Below, in pieces: positions 17,234 through 25,355 of a stretch of 36,120 bases of DNA. The notes below the pieces were generated by a model. It ran no database searches and was not told where the DNA came from. It saw only the letters and a list, made by a program, of their open reading frames with translations. A program made the translations under genes and the position numbers. Source of the DNA: an uncultured Eubacteriales bacterium (GTDB lineage: Bacteria > Bacillota > Clostridia > Lachnospirales > Lachnospiraceae); NCBI GenBank assembly GCA_900315015.1, contig OMXJ01000031.1, positions 1 through 36,120 on the forward strand, written 5' to 3'. Position 1 is the first letter of the stretch. Each line of letters opens with the position of its first letter.

Positions 17234-18217
17234 TTACAGGAAATGAGCGCGGAGGAAATCTCCCTCTTCTGGGCAAAGATATGCTGGTGCGATATCAAAT
17301 GCTGTCTTGCAGCCAATATTTCCTTCCTTATTAAGCTTTGCTACTGCTCTTGCATATGCTGCAAGAACTGAGCCTGTGAATTCCGGATTTGAATCAAGCT
17401 TGAGCTTATATTCGATAACATGCTTTGTCTTTCCTTCGTTTGTTGAACCTGAAACGATTACTGAACCGCCATGTGGAAGTCCTGCATGATTCTTTAATAA
17501 TTCTTCTTCTGAAATGAAATTTACAGTTGTATCATACTCATCAAAGTAATTAGGCATTGTCTTAATTTCTTTTTCAATTCTTGCAAGATCTGCGCCTTCT
17601 TCTGCAACAACATAGCACTCACGTGTATGCTTCTGACGAGTTGTAAGTTCTGGATTGCTTCCGCTTCTAACTGCCTCCAGTGCTGACTCTACAGGTACTG
17701 TATACTGTCTTGCATCCTTAACGCCTTCAATGCGACGGATAGCATCTGAATGTCCCTGACTTACTCCGCGTCCCCAGAAAGTATATGCCTTTCCGTTTGG
17801 AAGGATTGCGTGAGAATAAAGACGGTTTACTGAGAACATTCCTGGATCCCAGCCTACAGAAATAACTGCTGTCTTTCCTGCTGCCTTTGCTGCTTCATCT
17901 ACGTTCTTGAAATGCTCCGGGATTCTTGCATGTGTATCAAAGCTATCTACAACATTGTAATCCTTTGCATATGCTGGTGTCATCTTAGGAAGATCTGTTG
18001 CTGAACCACCGCAGATAACTAATACGTCGATATCCTTCTGCATATTTGCAAGCGCATCTGCTGAATATACCTTTACACCTTCTGATGCAATCTTTACCTT
18101 AGATGGGTCACGTCTTGAAAAAACGCCAACAAGTTCAAGATCTTCTGCTGCATTAACAGCCATCTCTACACCACGTCCAAGGTTTCCATAACCTAAAATA
18201 CCAATTCTAACGCTCAT
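17234..18217 (-). CDS. ddh: meso-Diaminopimelate D-dehydrogenase
   Basis: A 327-aa NADPH-dependent enzyme that makes meso-diaminopimelate from tetrahydrodipicolinate in one step, for lysine and peptidoglycan. The Rossmann motif RIGILGYGNLGRGVE is at the start. CGGSATDLP, SVGWDPGMFSVNR and FWGRGVSQGHSDAIRRIEGV are family signatures. The reading frame is open 15 codons further upstream, but the ATG at 18217 is chosen because AGGAGG lies 9 nt before it and MSVRIG is the usual family start. It is a single gene with a long untranslated leader containing two inverted repeats. Confidence 0.95.
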   Translation of the reverse strand: MSVRIGILGYGNLGRGVEMAVNAAEDLELVGVFSRRDPSKVKIASEGVKVYSADALANMQKDIDVLVICGGSATDLPKMTPAYAKDYNVVDSFDTHARIPEHFKNVDEAAKAAGKTAVISVGWDPGMFSVNRLYSHAILPNGKAYTFWGRGVSQGHSDAIRRIEGVKDARQYTVPVESALEAVRSGSNPELTTRQKHTRECYVVAEEGADLARIEKEIKTMPNYFDEYDTTVNFISEEELLKNHAGLPHGGSVIVSGSTNEGKTKHVIEYKLKLDSNPEFTGSVLAAYARAVAKLNKEGNIGCKTAFDIAPAYLCPEEGDFLRAHFL

Positions 18218-18308
18218 TTCTATATTCCTCCTAACTAAAATTGAGTATGTTTGACTATACATTTCTATGTTTTTGGTTACTTAACAGTTAGTCCTAAAAA
18301 TTATGACC

Positions 18309-18330
18309 TTCCGTAACTATGCCCACGGAA
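18309..18330 (-). promoter_or_regulatory. Small inverted repeat in the ddh leader region
   Basis: TTCCGT (18309-18314) and ACGGAA (18325-18330) flank a 10-nt spacer about 95 nt upstream of the ddh start. It could be a leader hairpin or an operator. It does not match the lysine riboswitch or a T-box as I know them. Confidence 0.35.
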
Positions 18331-18366
18331 TTTAAACTTTCATGCACACATTAACCACATTACAAA

Positions 18367-18400
18367 TGCTGTAAATGCACTGTTATCGGCATTTACAGCA
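18367..18400. repeat. 12-bp perfect inverted repeat between fnr-like gene and ddh
   Basis: TGCTGTAAATGC (18367-18378) and GCATTTACAGCA (18389-18400) flank a 10-nt spacer. On the minus strand it follows the FNR-like gene by about 100 nt, but no T-tract follows (TTTGTAATG), so it is either an imperfect terminator or an operator for ddh. Confidence 0.65.
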
Positions 18401-18501
18401 CTTATATAACTATAATATTCTCGAGTAAATTTGTCAACAAGAATTTTTTTACTTTTTTCGCCCTTAATTGGAAAATACTAACATGTTAAAAATGTAATGT
18501 A

Positions 18502-19233
18502 TTACACTTCCTCAAGACCATAATAATCTAATATTTTTATGCTGCTCTTTCCCGAACGTTCTATCAATCCTTCGCTTTCAAGTTCAGTAATCTTACGGCT
18601 GATTGTCTCCGGACGAAGACTAAGACTTGCAGCAATGTCCTCTAGCTTTAACTCAACTGTACCTGAATGATCCTGCTTTTCTCTATATATCAGAAAGGCT
18701 GCCAGACGTGACTTAGGGCTCTTAGTAGAAAGAAGCATATTTCTTTCATTTGCATCATGAAGCTTTTTAGACAAAAGCTCAATTATTTTCATTGCAACAT
18801 TTGAATCACTTAGAATCTTAATAAGGTCCTTTTGCTTGATATTGCAGACGCTTACATCACTAAGGCAGACTGCTGAATATGGATAGTGACTATTTTCAAG
18901 TAGCATGCCCTCCCAGATGGTTTCATGATCTGAAAAAATACCGACTATCTGCTCTCTTCCATCAAGGTCGAATTTACACAGCTTTACCTTGCCCTTAAGG
19001 ATAATGCATATTGATTTTACGCTATCACCTTCCCTGAACATGTAATTTCCCTTGCGGTAGCGAACATGCTCAGAATTCATCATCAGATTCTGCTTCTCAT
19101 TTTCCGGCAAGCTCTCTAGGAACGGCACGTTTCTAAGGCACGAGCTATCACATACCTCGCACTCATCACACCCCTGAAACGGCGGCTTTAAGTTATATAA
19201 TACCGATTTTTCCTCTCCTTTTCCTTTTCTCAT
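18502..19233 (-). CDS. Crp/FNR-family regulator with N-terminal Cys cluster
   Basis: A 243-aa activator/repressor. Near the start, Cys22, Cys25, Cys28 and Cys32 (CDECEVCDSSC) could hold an oxygen-sensitive iron-sulfur cluster, as in FNR. A cyclic-nucleotide-type beta-barrel follows (about 45-150), then a dimer helix and a winged HTH. The recognition helix PETISRKI has Glu209, Ser212 and Arg213, the same residues that make E. coli FNR read TTGAT-N4-ATCAA. Two perfect copies of that site sit before pflB and pflA 6-8 kb away. The inferred role is anaerobic activation of pyruvate formate-lyase. The cluster spacing (CX2CX2CX3C) differs from E. coli FNR, so redox sensing is likely but unproven. Confidence 0.88.
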   Translation of the reverse strand: MRKGKGEEKSVLYNLKPPFQGCDECEVCDSSCLRNVPFLESLPENEKQNLMMNSEHVRYRKGNYMFREGDSVKSICIILKGKVKLCKFDLDGREQIVGIFSDHETIWEGMLLENSHYPYSAVCLSDVSVCNIKQKDLIKILSDSNVAMKIIELLSKKLHDANERNMLLSTKSPKSRLAAFLIYREKQDHSGTVELKLEDIAASLSLRPETISRKITELESEGLIERSGKSSIKILDYYGLEEV

Positions 19234-19352
19234 ACAAACCTCTTCTATTCACTATTTCTCTGCAAATCACGATTACTGTCAAGTAAGACGCTGCTGCTTT
19301 TATTTTACACATATCGCAGCGCCAAGCCATTTACATTTATTGATGTATTTTT

Positions 19353-19385
19353 AGTATAGCATCAACTTTGATTATAGTCAATCAA
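19353..19385 (-). promoter_or_regulatory. Promoter of the FNR-like gene
   Basis: On the minus strand TTGACT (19376-19381), a 17-bp spacer and TATACT (19353-19358). TTGATT-N6-AATCAA (19368-19385) overlaps the -35 box. It has FNR half-sites but with 8 instead of 4 bases between TTGAT and ATCAA, so self-control is only a possibility. Confidence 0.55.
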
Positions 19386-19436
19386 ATTATGAACAAAAGC
19401 ATTTATCTGGACCCAATATTAAATTTCTATACTAAA

Positions 19437-20123
19437 TTATAACTTTTCAAGCAGAAGCTCTGATAATTCTGAAACACTATCAACAACTATATCTGCACCT
19501 GCCCTCTCTAATTCTTCTCTTGTTCCATAGCCGTATGAAACGCCGATTGAAGCCACCTCAGATTTCTTTGCGCCTTCTATGTCAAAGTGAGTATCACCTA
19601 TCATTATGGCCTCTGATTTCTCAAGATCAGCTAAATCCCCCCTTGCTTCTTCAATAGCTCTATCAATTAGACGCGATTTGTCCGAGGATGGGTCCTTAAC
19701 ATCAGTTCCTATTATATAAGAAAAATAATCCTTTATCTGAAATTTTTCAAGGATAGGAACCGCAAATTTATAAGGCTTTGATGTCACTACAGAAGTCTTA
19801 ATATTTCCTTTTTCATTCAGGGCTTTAAGTAATTCCTTCATTCCTTCATATACTGTAAGATGGAAAAGATTTCCGCTCTCATAAACTTCACGATAGAGTG
19901 CTACTGCCTTTTTTACATCCTCTTCTGACATATGATAAAAATTTGTAAAGGAATCAACTAAGGATGGCCCGACAAATTTACGGAGTTTTTCCACCGGCTC
20001 ATTTTTTAATCCGAAATGATCTAGGGCGTATTGAACTGACTCAATAATTCCTTCTCCAGAATCATTTATGGTGCCATCTAAATCAAACATGATAAGCTTA
20101 TATTTCTTTTCTTTGTTTAGCAT
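19437..20123 (-). CDS. HAD-family phosphatase, phosphoglycolate phosphatase-like
   Basis: A 228-aa HAD subfamily IA hydrolase. Motif I is MFDLDGTINDS (12-22) with the nucleophile Asp14. A helical cap follows, then motif II (VVTSKP), a motif III lysine, and motif IV (MIGDTHFDIEGA). It resembles PGP/PpaX/PhnX-like enzymes, and the substrate cannot be decided from sequence. It lies 15 nt after the ABC-2 permease gene and is probably the last gene of that operon. It is preceded by AAGGAAG. Confidence 0.85.
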   Translation of the reverse strand: MLNKEKKYKLIMFDLDGTINDSGEGIIESVQYALDHFGLKNEPVEKLRKFVGPSLVDSFTNFYHMSEEDVKKAVALYREVYESGNLFHLTVYEGMKELLKALNEKGNIKTSVVTSKPYKFAVPILEKFQIKDYFSYIIGTDVKDPSSDKSRLIDRAIEEARGDLADLEKSEAIMIGDTHFDIEGAKKSEVASIGVSYGYGTREELERAGADIVVDSVSELSELLLEKL

Positions 20124-20138
20124 AAATTTTACTTCCTT

Positions 20139-20930
20139 TTAACTTGCCAGATCTCTTTTATCATAATAAAAAAATGCAAATACTATTCCTAAGAGCAATA
20201 CTACCGCAGCTACAAGCAGTGCCTCCTTTGAGATTTCCTTACCTGCAAATATTTCAGAGGCATTTGTATATGAATATGGTCCCAAAAACAAATAATCCTT
20301 CATGCTCGGTACTACTCTTCCAATTAAATCATAAACATAAAACATCATTGCTATACCTATGCCAAGACCCATTCTATTTTTCCCTGATATCGATGATAGT
20401 GCAAAACATATTGAGGCAACTTCAACGTTCATGATAAAGTGCATCAACATAAAAATAACCAGTTCCTTAACAGGAACCTCTTCATTTAGCATTACAAAGC
20501 CGAGGGCGTAAAACAAGGCGCAGATTATAGTAAAAAATATAAGTGATAAAAATACACAGATTCCTTTTGCCGCTATAACTTTAATTCTTGAAACAGGAAG
20601 CGAAAACAAAAATTCTCCGGTATGACCTTCCTCTTCTTTTGACAAAATTCCGATTGCAAGAATAGCTGCAAACATTCCCCCGCCAAGTCCGTGAACTGTT
20701 CCTACCTCTGTAGCAAAAAATCCTTCTATCGTAGCTATGCTCAGCGTGCTCATTCCAAAGGCGTCAGAAAAGGCTCCCATATTAGAAAACATATCAGCCA
20801 TTGCTTTCATATCGCCCTGCATGCTCTTATACATCATGGTACATACAAAGCCTAAGATTCCAACAACAAAACTCCATAATAGAGTCGTCTTTAAATTGAG
20901 CTTCATTTCTCCTAAAAAAATCCTCTTCAT
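20139..20930 (-). CDS. ABC-2 type transporter permease
   Basis: An integral membrane protein with about six hydrophobic segments (first at about 18-35, last ending about 255). It carries the mid-protein SKEEEGHTGEFLFSLPVSR typical of ABC-2 permeases whose ATPase is the neighbouring gene. The start at 20930 is preferred over the longer frame because GAGGAGG in the end of the ATPase gene sits 6 nt before it. The ATPase stop and this start are one base apart, so translation is coupled. The substrate is unknown; relatives export drugs, peptides or lipids. Confidence 0.87.
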   Translation of the reverse strand: MKRIFLGEMKLNLKTTLLWSFVVGILGFVCTMMYKSMQGDMKAMADMFSNMGAFSDAFGMSTLSIATIEGFFATEVGTVHGLGGGMFAAILAIGILSKEEEGHTGEFLFSLPVSRIKVIAAKGICVFLSLIFFTIICALFYALGFVMLNEEVPVKELVIFMLMHFIMNVEVASICFALSSISGKNRMGLGIGIAMMFYVYDLIGRVVPSMKDYLFLGPYSYTNASEIFAGKEISKEALLVAAVVLLLGIVFAFFYYDKRDLAS

Positions 20931-20931
20931 G

Positions 20932-21624
20932 TCACGCCTCCTCATCCTCATAAAACTTTAAAAATGATTCATCGTCTATTTTCGGCGAATCGAGCATTGT
21001 AAGCCTTCCCTCTCTCATTATGGCAGCATTTTTACAATACTTATTTACCTCTGATAAAACGTGAGTTGATAAAAGGCAGGTTGCACCTTCCTTTACATAT
21101 TCGTTTATCAATCCAAAAAATTTCTTTTGAATCAAAGGATCAAGACCACTGGTGGGTTCATCAAAAATAAACACCTTTGGCCTATGCTGCATGGCGCAGA
21201 CAATACTTACCTTTTTTCTATTTCCAAGTGATAATTCTTTTATTTTCTTATGAGTATCGACCTTTAAGAGCTCGCAGATTCTTTCTGCTTCCTTCGTATA
21301 ATCTCCTCCTCTTACATCTGCAGCATACTTTATTACTTCCGAAACTCTCATGGCCGGATAGAACCAAGCCTCCGAAGGCATATACCCAATATTTTCCATT
21401 ATCTTTTCATGATCCTTTACGCTATCAAGACCTAGTATTTTTATTTCTCCCTGTTTATATTTTAAAAAGCCTAGCATCGAACGGATCGTGGTGGATTTTC
21501 CTGCACCGTTCGGTCCTAAAAATCCAAATATGTCCCCCTCTTTAACTTTTAAAGAGACATCTACTACTCCTCTGCTTTTACCATAGCTTTTTGTTAAATT
21601 CTTAATCTCTATCACATTTTCCAT
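20932..21624 (-). CDS. ABC transporter ATP-binding protein
   Basis: The ATPase partner of the downstream ABC-2 permease. Walker A is GPNGAGKST, the signature region is ELSLGNRKKV, Walker B is VFIFDEPTSGLDP, and the switch His is in LLSTHVLSE. The signature LSLGN departs from LSGGQ, as in several ABC-2 exporters. The ATG at 21624 is preferred to the one at 21630, because AAAGGAG touches the latter directly and is six bases from the former. About 230 residues is normal. It is the first gene of an ATPase-permease-HAD phosphatase operon. Confidence 0.92.
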   Translation of the reverse strand: MENVIEIKNLTKSYGKSRGVVDVSLKVKEGDIFGFLGPNGAGKSTTIRSMLGFLKYKQGEIKILGLDSVKDHEKIMENIGYMPSEAWFYPAMRVSEVIKYAADVRGGDYTKEAERICELLKVDTHKKIKELSLGNRKKVSIVCAMQHRPKVFIFDEPTSGLDPLIQKKFFGLINEYVKEGATCLLSTHVLSEVNKYCKNAAIMREGRLTMLDSPKIDDESFLKFYEDEEA

Positions 21625-21795
21625 CGGCATCTCCTTTCTATTTGTGCTGGCATGTCTTCATAAATTCACATATTGCATTTCATTTGCAATTACAATCCTT
21701 TTCAAAGTCACCTAATACATTCCTTTTATTATAATGCCATCTGTTTTTTAGCAACATATGATTTTTCCACACCTGTTTCTAAAAGTATAACACAA

Positions 21796-21825
21796 ATAAA
21801 AAACGGGGACAATACCTATCCCCGT
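21796..21825 (-). terminator. Terminator after the acyltransferase and LytTR remnant
   Basis: ACGGGGA (21803-21809) pairs with TCCCCGT (21819-21825), and on the minus strand TTTTTTATTTG follows. It ends transcripts coming from the plsC-like gene. It lies 10 nt past the LytTR remnant's stop codon and may have belonged to that gene. Confidence 0.88.
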
Positions 21826-21834
21826 AAAATATAC

Positions 21835-21954
21835 TTATTTGCCTAACATAAACGCAGAAAAAGTCCCATCAATTTTCACTACCTTTTCTTTAGTATAAGC
21901 AAATACCTTATCATCCACTGACTCTAAATATAATATATCGCTGATATTTAAAAC
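21835..21954 (-). pseudogene. LytTR DNA-binding domain remnant
   Basis: In this short minus frame I read about 39 residues: NISDILYLESVDDKVFAYTK, then EKVVKIDGTFSAFMLGK and a stop. DILYLESVDDKVFAYT is characteristic of LytTR domains of AgrA/LytR-type response regulators. There is no start codon; a TAG interrupts the frame upstream, and a neighbouring frame (DDTVLVGFK) may be its broken continuation. The domain's second half, FIRxHRS-like, is missing. A decayed regulator gene lying directly after plsC is the likely explanation. Confidence 0.65.
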
Positions 21955-21987
21955 CTACTAGTACGGTATCATCAAGGATAACTATCA

Positions 21988-22755
21988 TTAGAATCCACGT
22001 TCCTTTATTGGCTTCCTATGCTTTTCACAAAGAACAGGTACCCTTGCTGCTGGTGATGTAATTTTAGCTCTGAGCTCGAGCTCATTTTTCAACCATTCCT
22101 CACCGAATTTTCTTTTATTCATGCACTCCATAGGTTCACCAAAAATGATTCTTGTCGGCTGACCAACAGATGCCTGTTCAATATAAACCGGCACTATCGG
22201 AGCTGCAGTCTTTTGAGCGATAAAGATCACTCCTACAGCAATGTCCTCTGGTGTTGTTATGTCAAGGGCTGCAATGGTCTGCTGTACAAATACAGTCACG
22301 CCGCCATTTTCATTTTTTTCCAAATGCTCCGCACATTTTCTCAGTACCTCAAGTCCACTTGTTGTATCCCTTCTATGAAGTCCGACTATCGAAAACAATT
22401 TTTCTATATAAGCATTGAGATCAGGATTTGACACCCAGTCAGTCTTTGCAACTACCATCATATTTGCTAAAATGGTGCCTAATATAAGCCCATCAAATTC
22501 GCTAATGTGATTAGGAACAAAAACATACTTTCCCTTCTTATATTTCTCTAGATTATGTATTTCAAGATTATAGACCTTGCTTACCACCTCAAAAAACTCA
22601 TTACTTTTTTCCGGATCAAGACCTACTTCTCTAGTCATTTTAAACAGCAATTCAAAAATAGAAACAGCCTGTGTAGTTGTATAACTGTCAACTCCGCCGA
22701 ATTCTTCTATTAAAGCCTTCATACGTGATCGATCGATATTGTATTCTTCACTCAT
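21988..22755 (-). CDS. PlsC-like 1-acylglycerol-phosphate acyltransferase
   Basis: A ~255-aa acyltransferase of the PlsC superfamily. The catalytic HX4D motif is in PNHISEFDG, and a VYIEQASVG/IIFGEPM region corresponds to later family blocks. An N-terminal ~80-residue helical extension precedes the HX4D motif, and no clear membrane anchor is seen. The typical second motif FPEGTRS is replaced by VFVQQTIAA, so the substrate may not be lysophosphatidate. The start at 22755 is chosen because AAGAGG precedes it; the longer frame to 22782 has no ribosome binding site. It is a single gene with a terminator beyond the LytTR remnant. Confidence 0.75.
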   Translation of the reverse strand: MSEEYNIDRSRMKALIEEFGGVDSYTTTQAVSIFELLFKMTREVGLDPEKSNEFFEVVSKVYNLEIHNLEKYKKGKYVFVPNHISEFDGLILGTILANMMVVAKTDWVSNPDLNAYIEKLFSIVGLHRRDTTSGLEVLRKCAEHLEKNENGGVTVFVQQTIAALDITTPEDIAVGVIFIAQKTAAPIVPVYIEQASVGQPTRIIFGEPMECMNKRKFGEEWLKNELELRAKITSPAARVPVLCEKHRKPIKERGF

Positions 22756-22909
22756 TCTTACAAACCTCTTCTTTATTTCCATATTTTTATATAGAGTTTT
22801 TTTCTAGATATAATCCCCAATTCTCTAGATTAACACAATTCAATCGATTTGTAAATATAAATTGGAATCAAAATGCAAAAATGCTTGCAAATTCATATTT
22901 CTATAAGTT

Positions 22910-24187
22910 CTATCTCCACACAACCCATAAAAATACATACCCGCCTATAACAGCAGCTAATGTAAATGGAATACCTATTCTTGTGAAATCTGTAAATTTA
23001 ACCTCATAACCTTCTTTTCTAAGCATTCCAACACCTGCTATATTACAGCTTGCACCTACTGGTGTAATATTTCCGCCAAGAGTTGCTCCGCACAAAAGTC
23101 CAAAATATAAAAGATAAGGCTCTATTCCAAGAGATGTTGTTACTCCCTGAAGAACCGGAAGCATTGTCGCAACATATGGAATATTATCAACAAAGGCCGA
23201 AATCAAAACTGATCCCCATACTACTATTGTAAATAACAGGAATAAATTATTTCCTCCTGCCTTAACAATAAGCGCTGCAACATCATCAATTACTCCCATG
23301 TTGGTGATTCCGCCAATTACTATGAAAAGACCTGTAAGAAGAAAAACTGTCTCATAATCCACATTCTTTATGACCTTTTTTACTCTTTCCTTATTATGGT
23401 CCTTGGCATATTCCCATACCATTCCGATAATACTGCATACTAAACAGATTATACCGTTTGTAAGTGCTGGCTTTCCAGGTATAAAGGATGCAATCATTAA
23501 TAGAACTACATGCGCTATCATCATTATACTAGGAACATAGTCAGTAACAACTGTTACATCCTTTGAAGTAACCGGGTACTTATCCTTTCTAAAAAGAAAC
23601 ATCATTATAGGAACAACTAAAAGAGCTCCTATCTCAACTGCAAAGAAAATTCCCGGCTTTCCATTCATCCAGAAAAAGTCTATGAAATCCATGTCTGCAT
23701 AAGCGCCAAGCATTATTGAGGTTGTATCACCTACAAGAGTTGCTGCACCTTGAAGATTTGATGAAACTGCTATACTTATGATCATGGCTACAGGACTTAT
23801 ATTCAGCTTTTTACATACTGCAAGTCCAACAGGTGCAACCATTAGAAGGGTTGCTACATTATCAATAAATGCAGATATCAAACCGGAGAACAAAGACATT
23901 AATATCGTTACCCACATTACATTTGGGGCAATAGCAAGAATTTTATCTGCTATTAGATTTGGCATTTTTGATTCAATGAAATAATCAACAAGTAAAAGTG
24001 TACCAAATATCATTAAAAGTACATTCCAGTCAACTACCTCAAGAACTCTGTCATATGGCAAAATCCCGATAATAACATATGCCGCTGCAACTGAAAGCGC
24101 AATGAACGCCTTCTTTTTAGGGAAAACAATAAGTCCCACATACATGAGCACAAAAAGGATAATTGCCAGTATTTTCATGCTTTCCAT
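22910..24187 (-). CDS. ArsB/NhaD-superfamily (IT) membrane transporter
   Basis: A 425-aa polytopic membrane protein with about 11-12 segments. It has the twofold pseudo-repeat of the ion transporter superfamily (ArsB, NhaD, CitM, SLC13). Repeat one has SAFIDNVATLLMVAP and SSNLQGAATLVGD; repeat two has ISAFVDNIPYVATMLP and GATLGGNITPVGAS. Sequence does not fix the substrate, which may be Na+/H+, arsenite, a dicarboxylate or a metal ion. The start is supported by GAGGTGA. The leader contains a predicted yybP-ykoY (Mn2+) riboswitch with a terminator, which suggests expression in high manganese and therefore a role in metal or ion export. That function is inference. Confidence 0.88.
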   Translation of the reverse strand: MESMKILAIILFVLMYVGLIVFPKKKAFIALSVAAAYVIIGILPYDRVLEVVDWNVLLMIFGTLLLVDYFIESKMPNLIADKILAIAPNVMWVTILMSLFSGLISAFIDNVATLLMVAPVGLAVCKKLNISPVAMIISIAVSSNLQGAATLVGDTTSIMLGAYADMDFIDFFWMNGKPGIFFAVEIGALLVVPIMMFLFRKDKYPVTSKDVTVVTDYVPSIMMIAHVVLLMIASFIPGKPALTNGIICLVCSIIGMVWEYAKDHNKERVKKVIKNVDYETVFLLTGLFIVIGGITNMGVIDDVAALIVKAGGNNLFLLFTIVVWGSVLISAFVDNIPYVATMLPVLQGVTTSLGIEPYLLYFGLLCGATLGGNITPVGASCNIAGVGMLRKEGYEVKFTDFTRIGIPFTLAAVIGGYVFLWVVWR

Positions 24188-24276
24188 TTCTGGTCACCTC
24201 ACATACAATTTTTTAGGCTCTTTTATTGAAGTAAATTCATTAATTGACTTTGTTAGTCGGCCTTCCCTTTTTCCGC

Positions 24277-24403
24277 AAAAAAAGACTCCTACTGCACCAT
24301 ATATGCAGTAAAAGTCTCGCTGTTTATATCATATCCCGGAAAGCTAAGCTCTCGTATTGACGGAACATGCGACACATACATGTGCCAGCTACTCCCTAAT
24401 ACC
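24277..24403 (-). promoter_or_regulatory. yybP-ykoY (manganese) riboswitch with terminator
   Basis: Read on the minus strand, the leader has the core landmarks of yybP-ykoY aptamers: AGGGAGTAGC (24388-24397), a P2-like hairpin GGCACATGTATGTGTC, CCGTCAATACGAGAG (24352-24366) with a short hairpin, CCGG, and closing GCGAGACTTTTAC (24308-24320). The 3' strand GACTTTTACTGCA (24304-24316) also pairs fully with TGCAGTAGGAGTC (24284-24296), forming a 13-bp terminator stem followed by TTTTTTT (24277-24283). Aptamer and terminator are therefore mutually exclusive, as in known ON-switches for Mn2+. The outer P1 pairing is imperfect (two U-U). Confidence 0.85.
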
Positions 24404-24441
24404 ATTCATACATCATAAAATTACTTCAAATTTTTTAGTCC

Positions 24442-24477
24442 TTTGTATATGATACAAAATCAATCAATTTTTTTCAA
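24442..24477 (-). promoter_or_regulatory. Transporter promoter with palindrome over the -10 box
   Basis: TTGAAA (24472-24477), a 17-bp spacer and TATCAT (24449-24454) on the minus strand. The perfect palindrome TTTGTAT-ATG-ATACAAA (24442-24458) covers the -10 box and start site, an operator-like position. The start of transcription would be about 40 nt before the riboswitch. Confidence 0.6.
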
Positions 24478-24506
24478 GTCTTTTTTTACTATTTTCCCAT
24501 ATTTTT

Positions 24507-25334
24507 TTACTTAATTTTCTTAAGTCTATATTCCTTGCTTCTTCTACCAGCTTTGACACATGATTTTTTTTCTTCACCAGTCTCTTCTACTCTGTCACTT
24601 ATCATGTCTCTAAAGCTCTTTTTATATAAAGGTCTACTTAGTACTGCTTCATACACAGCCTGAAGCTCCGGCAATGTAAAAGTATCCTTCACCAGGCAAA
24701 AAGCCTGATTATTATATAAAATCTGCTCTCTTAATTTTTTCATCGCCTCAATTATTATTTCAACATGGTCAAAGGCCAATGCCTCTTTACTTTTTAATGA
24801 TGGGATGAAGTTTTCATATTGCATGGCACCATTTGAAAAGGTCTCTTTTTTTAGATCATATACAATTTCTATCCCTTTTTCTTCATTCCTTAAACTAATC
24901 AGGGAGTCATCAAATTTAAGGTCGAACCAGGCTGCATCATCGGCGTCATCATTTCCCTTCACTGCTTCAAGCTCCTGAACAAGCGAAAGATAGGCTATGC
25001 TCATCACCCACATTCTAGGATCTCTCCCCGGTTTTGTAAAGGTATATATCTGATCTAAGTATCCCCCCCTAAGCCCGGTTTCTTCTTCTAGCTCTCTAGC
25101 TGCTGCCTGATAAGCTGTCTCATCCTCTTGAACAAAGCCACCCGGAAGTGCCCAACATCCCATAAAGGGATGATTCCCTCTTTTTATGAGAAGAATCTTT
25201 AAACCAGAATAGTCCTCGTTCATTCCAAGTATTAAAATATCAGTAGTAACTGATGGTCTATTATATTTTCCCGGATTATACTTTTTTAGAAATTCTTCTT
25301 CAGTCAATCCGTCTTTATTTCTCAATTTTTCCAT
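24507..25334 (-). CDS. NrtR-like Nudix regulator
   Basis: A 275-aa two-domain protein. The N-terminal Nudix domain has a complete Nudix box starting at GGFVQEDE and ending in RELEEETGL. The C-terminal ~80 residues (from LVKDTFTLPELQAVYEAVLS to the end) match the winged helix of NrtR, the ADP-ribose-sensing repressor of NAD genes. An intact box means it may still hydrolyse ADP-ribose-like compounds, whereas many NrtR proteins have lost this. Two related operators flank its promoter, suggesting self-repression. No NAD-synthesis gene is in the window. The ATG is preceded by AGGAGG. Confidence 0.85.
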   Translation of the reverse strand: MEKLRNKDGLTEEEFLKKYNPGKYNRPSVTTDILILGMNEDYSGLKILLIKRGNHPFMGCWALPGGFVQEDETAYQAAARELEEETGLRGGYLDQIYTFTKPGRDPRMWVMSIAYLSLVQELEAVKGNDDADDAAWFDLKFDDSLISLRNEEKGIEIVYDLKKETFSNGAMQYENFIPSLKSKEALAFDHVEIIIEAMKKLREQILYNNQAFCLVKDTFTLPELQAVYEAVLSRPLYKKSFRDMISDRVEETGEEKKSCVKAGRRSKEYRLKKIK

Positions 25335-25355
25335 TGCACCCTCCTTATGTCCACA

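Larger units (their letters stand above)
24188..24506. other. Regulatory spacer upstream of the transporter
   Basis: No gene. It contains a promoter with an overlapping palindrome (24442-24477), a riboswitch with terminator (24277-24403), and about 90 nt of leader to the start codon. Confidence 0.8.

Noticed and set aside
18309-18400. Lysine riboswitch or T-box upstream of ddh
   Set aside because: No conserved core of either class could be found; only simple dyads are present.
19368-19385. FNR box in the promoter of the FNR-like gene
   Set aside because: The half-sites are right but separated by eight instead of four bases, so it is not a canonical site; kept only as a comment.
21672-21690. 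ATTGCA-N7-TGCAAT dyad upstream of the ABC transporter operon
   Set aside because: Short arms in AT-rich DNA and no convincing promoter boxes around it; could be chance.
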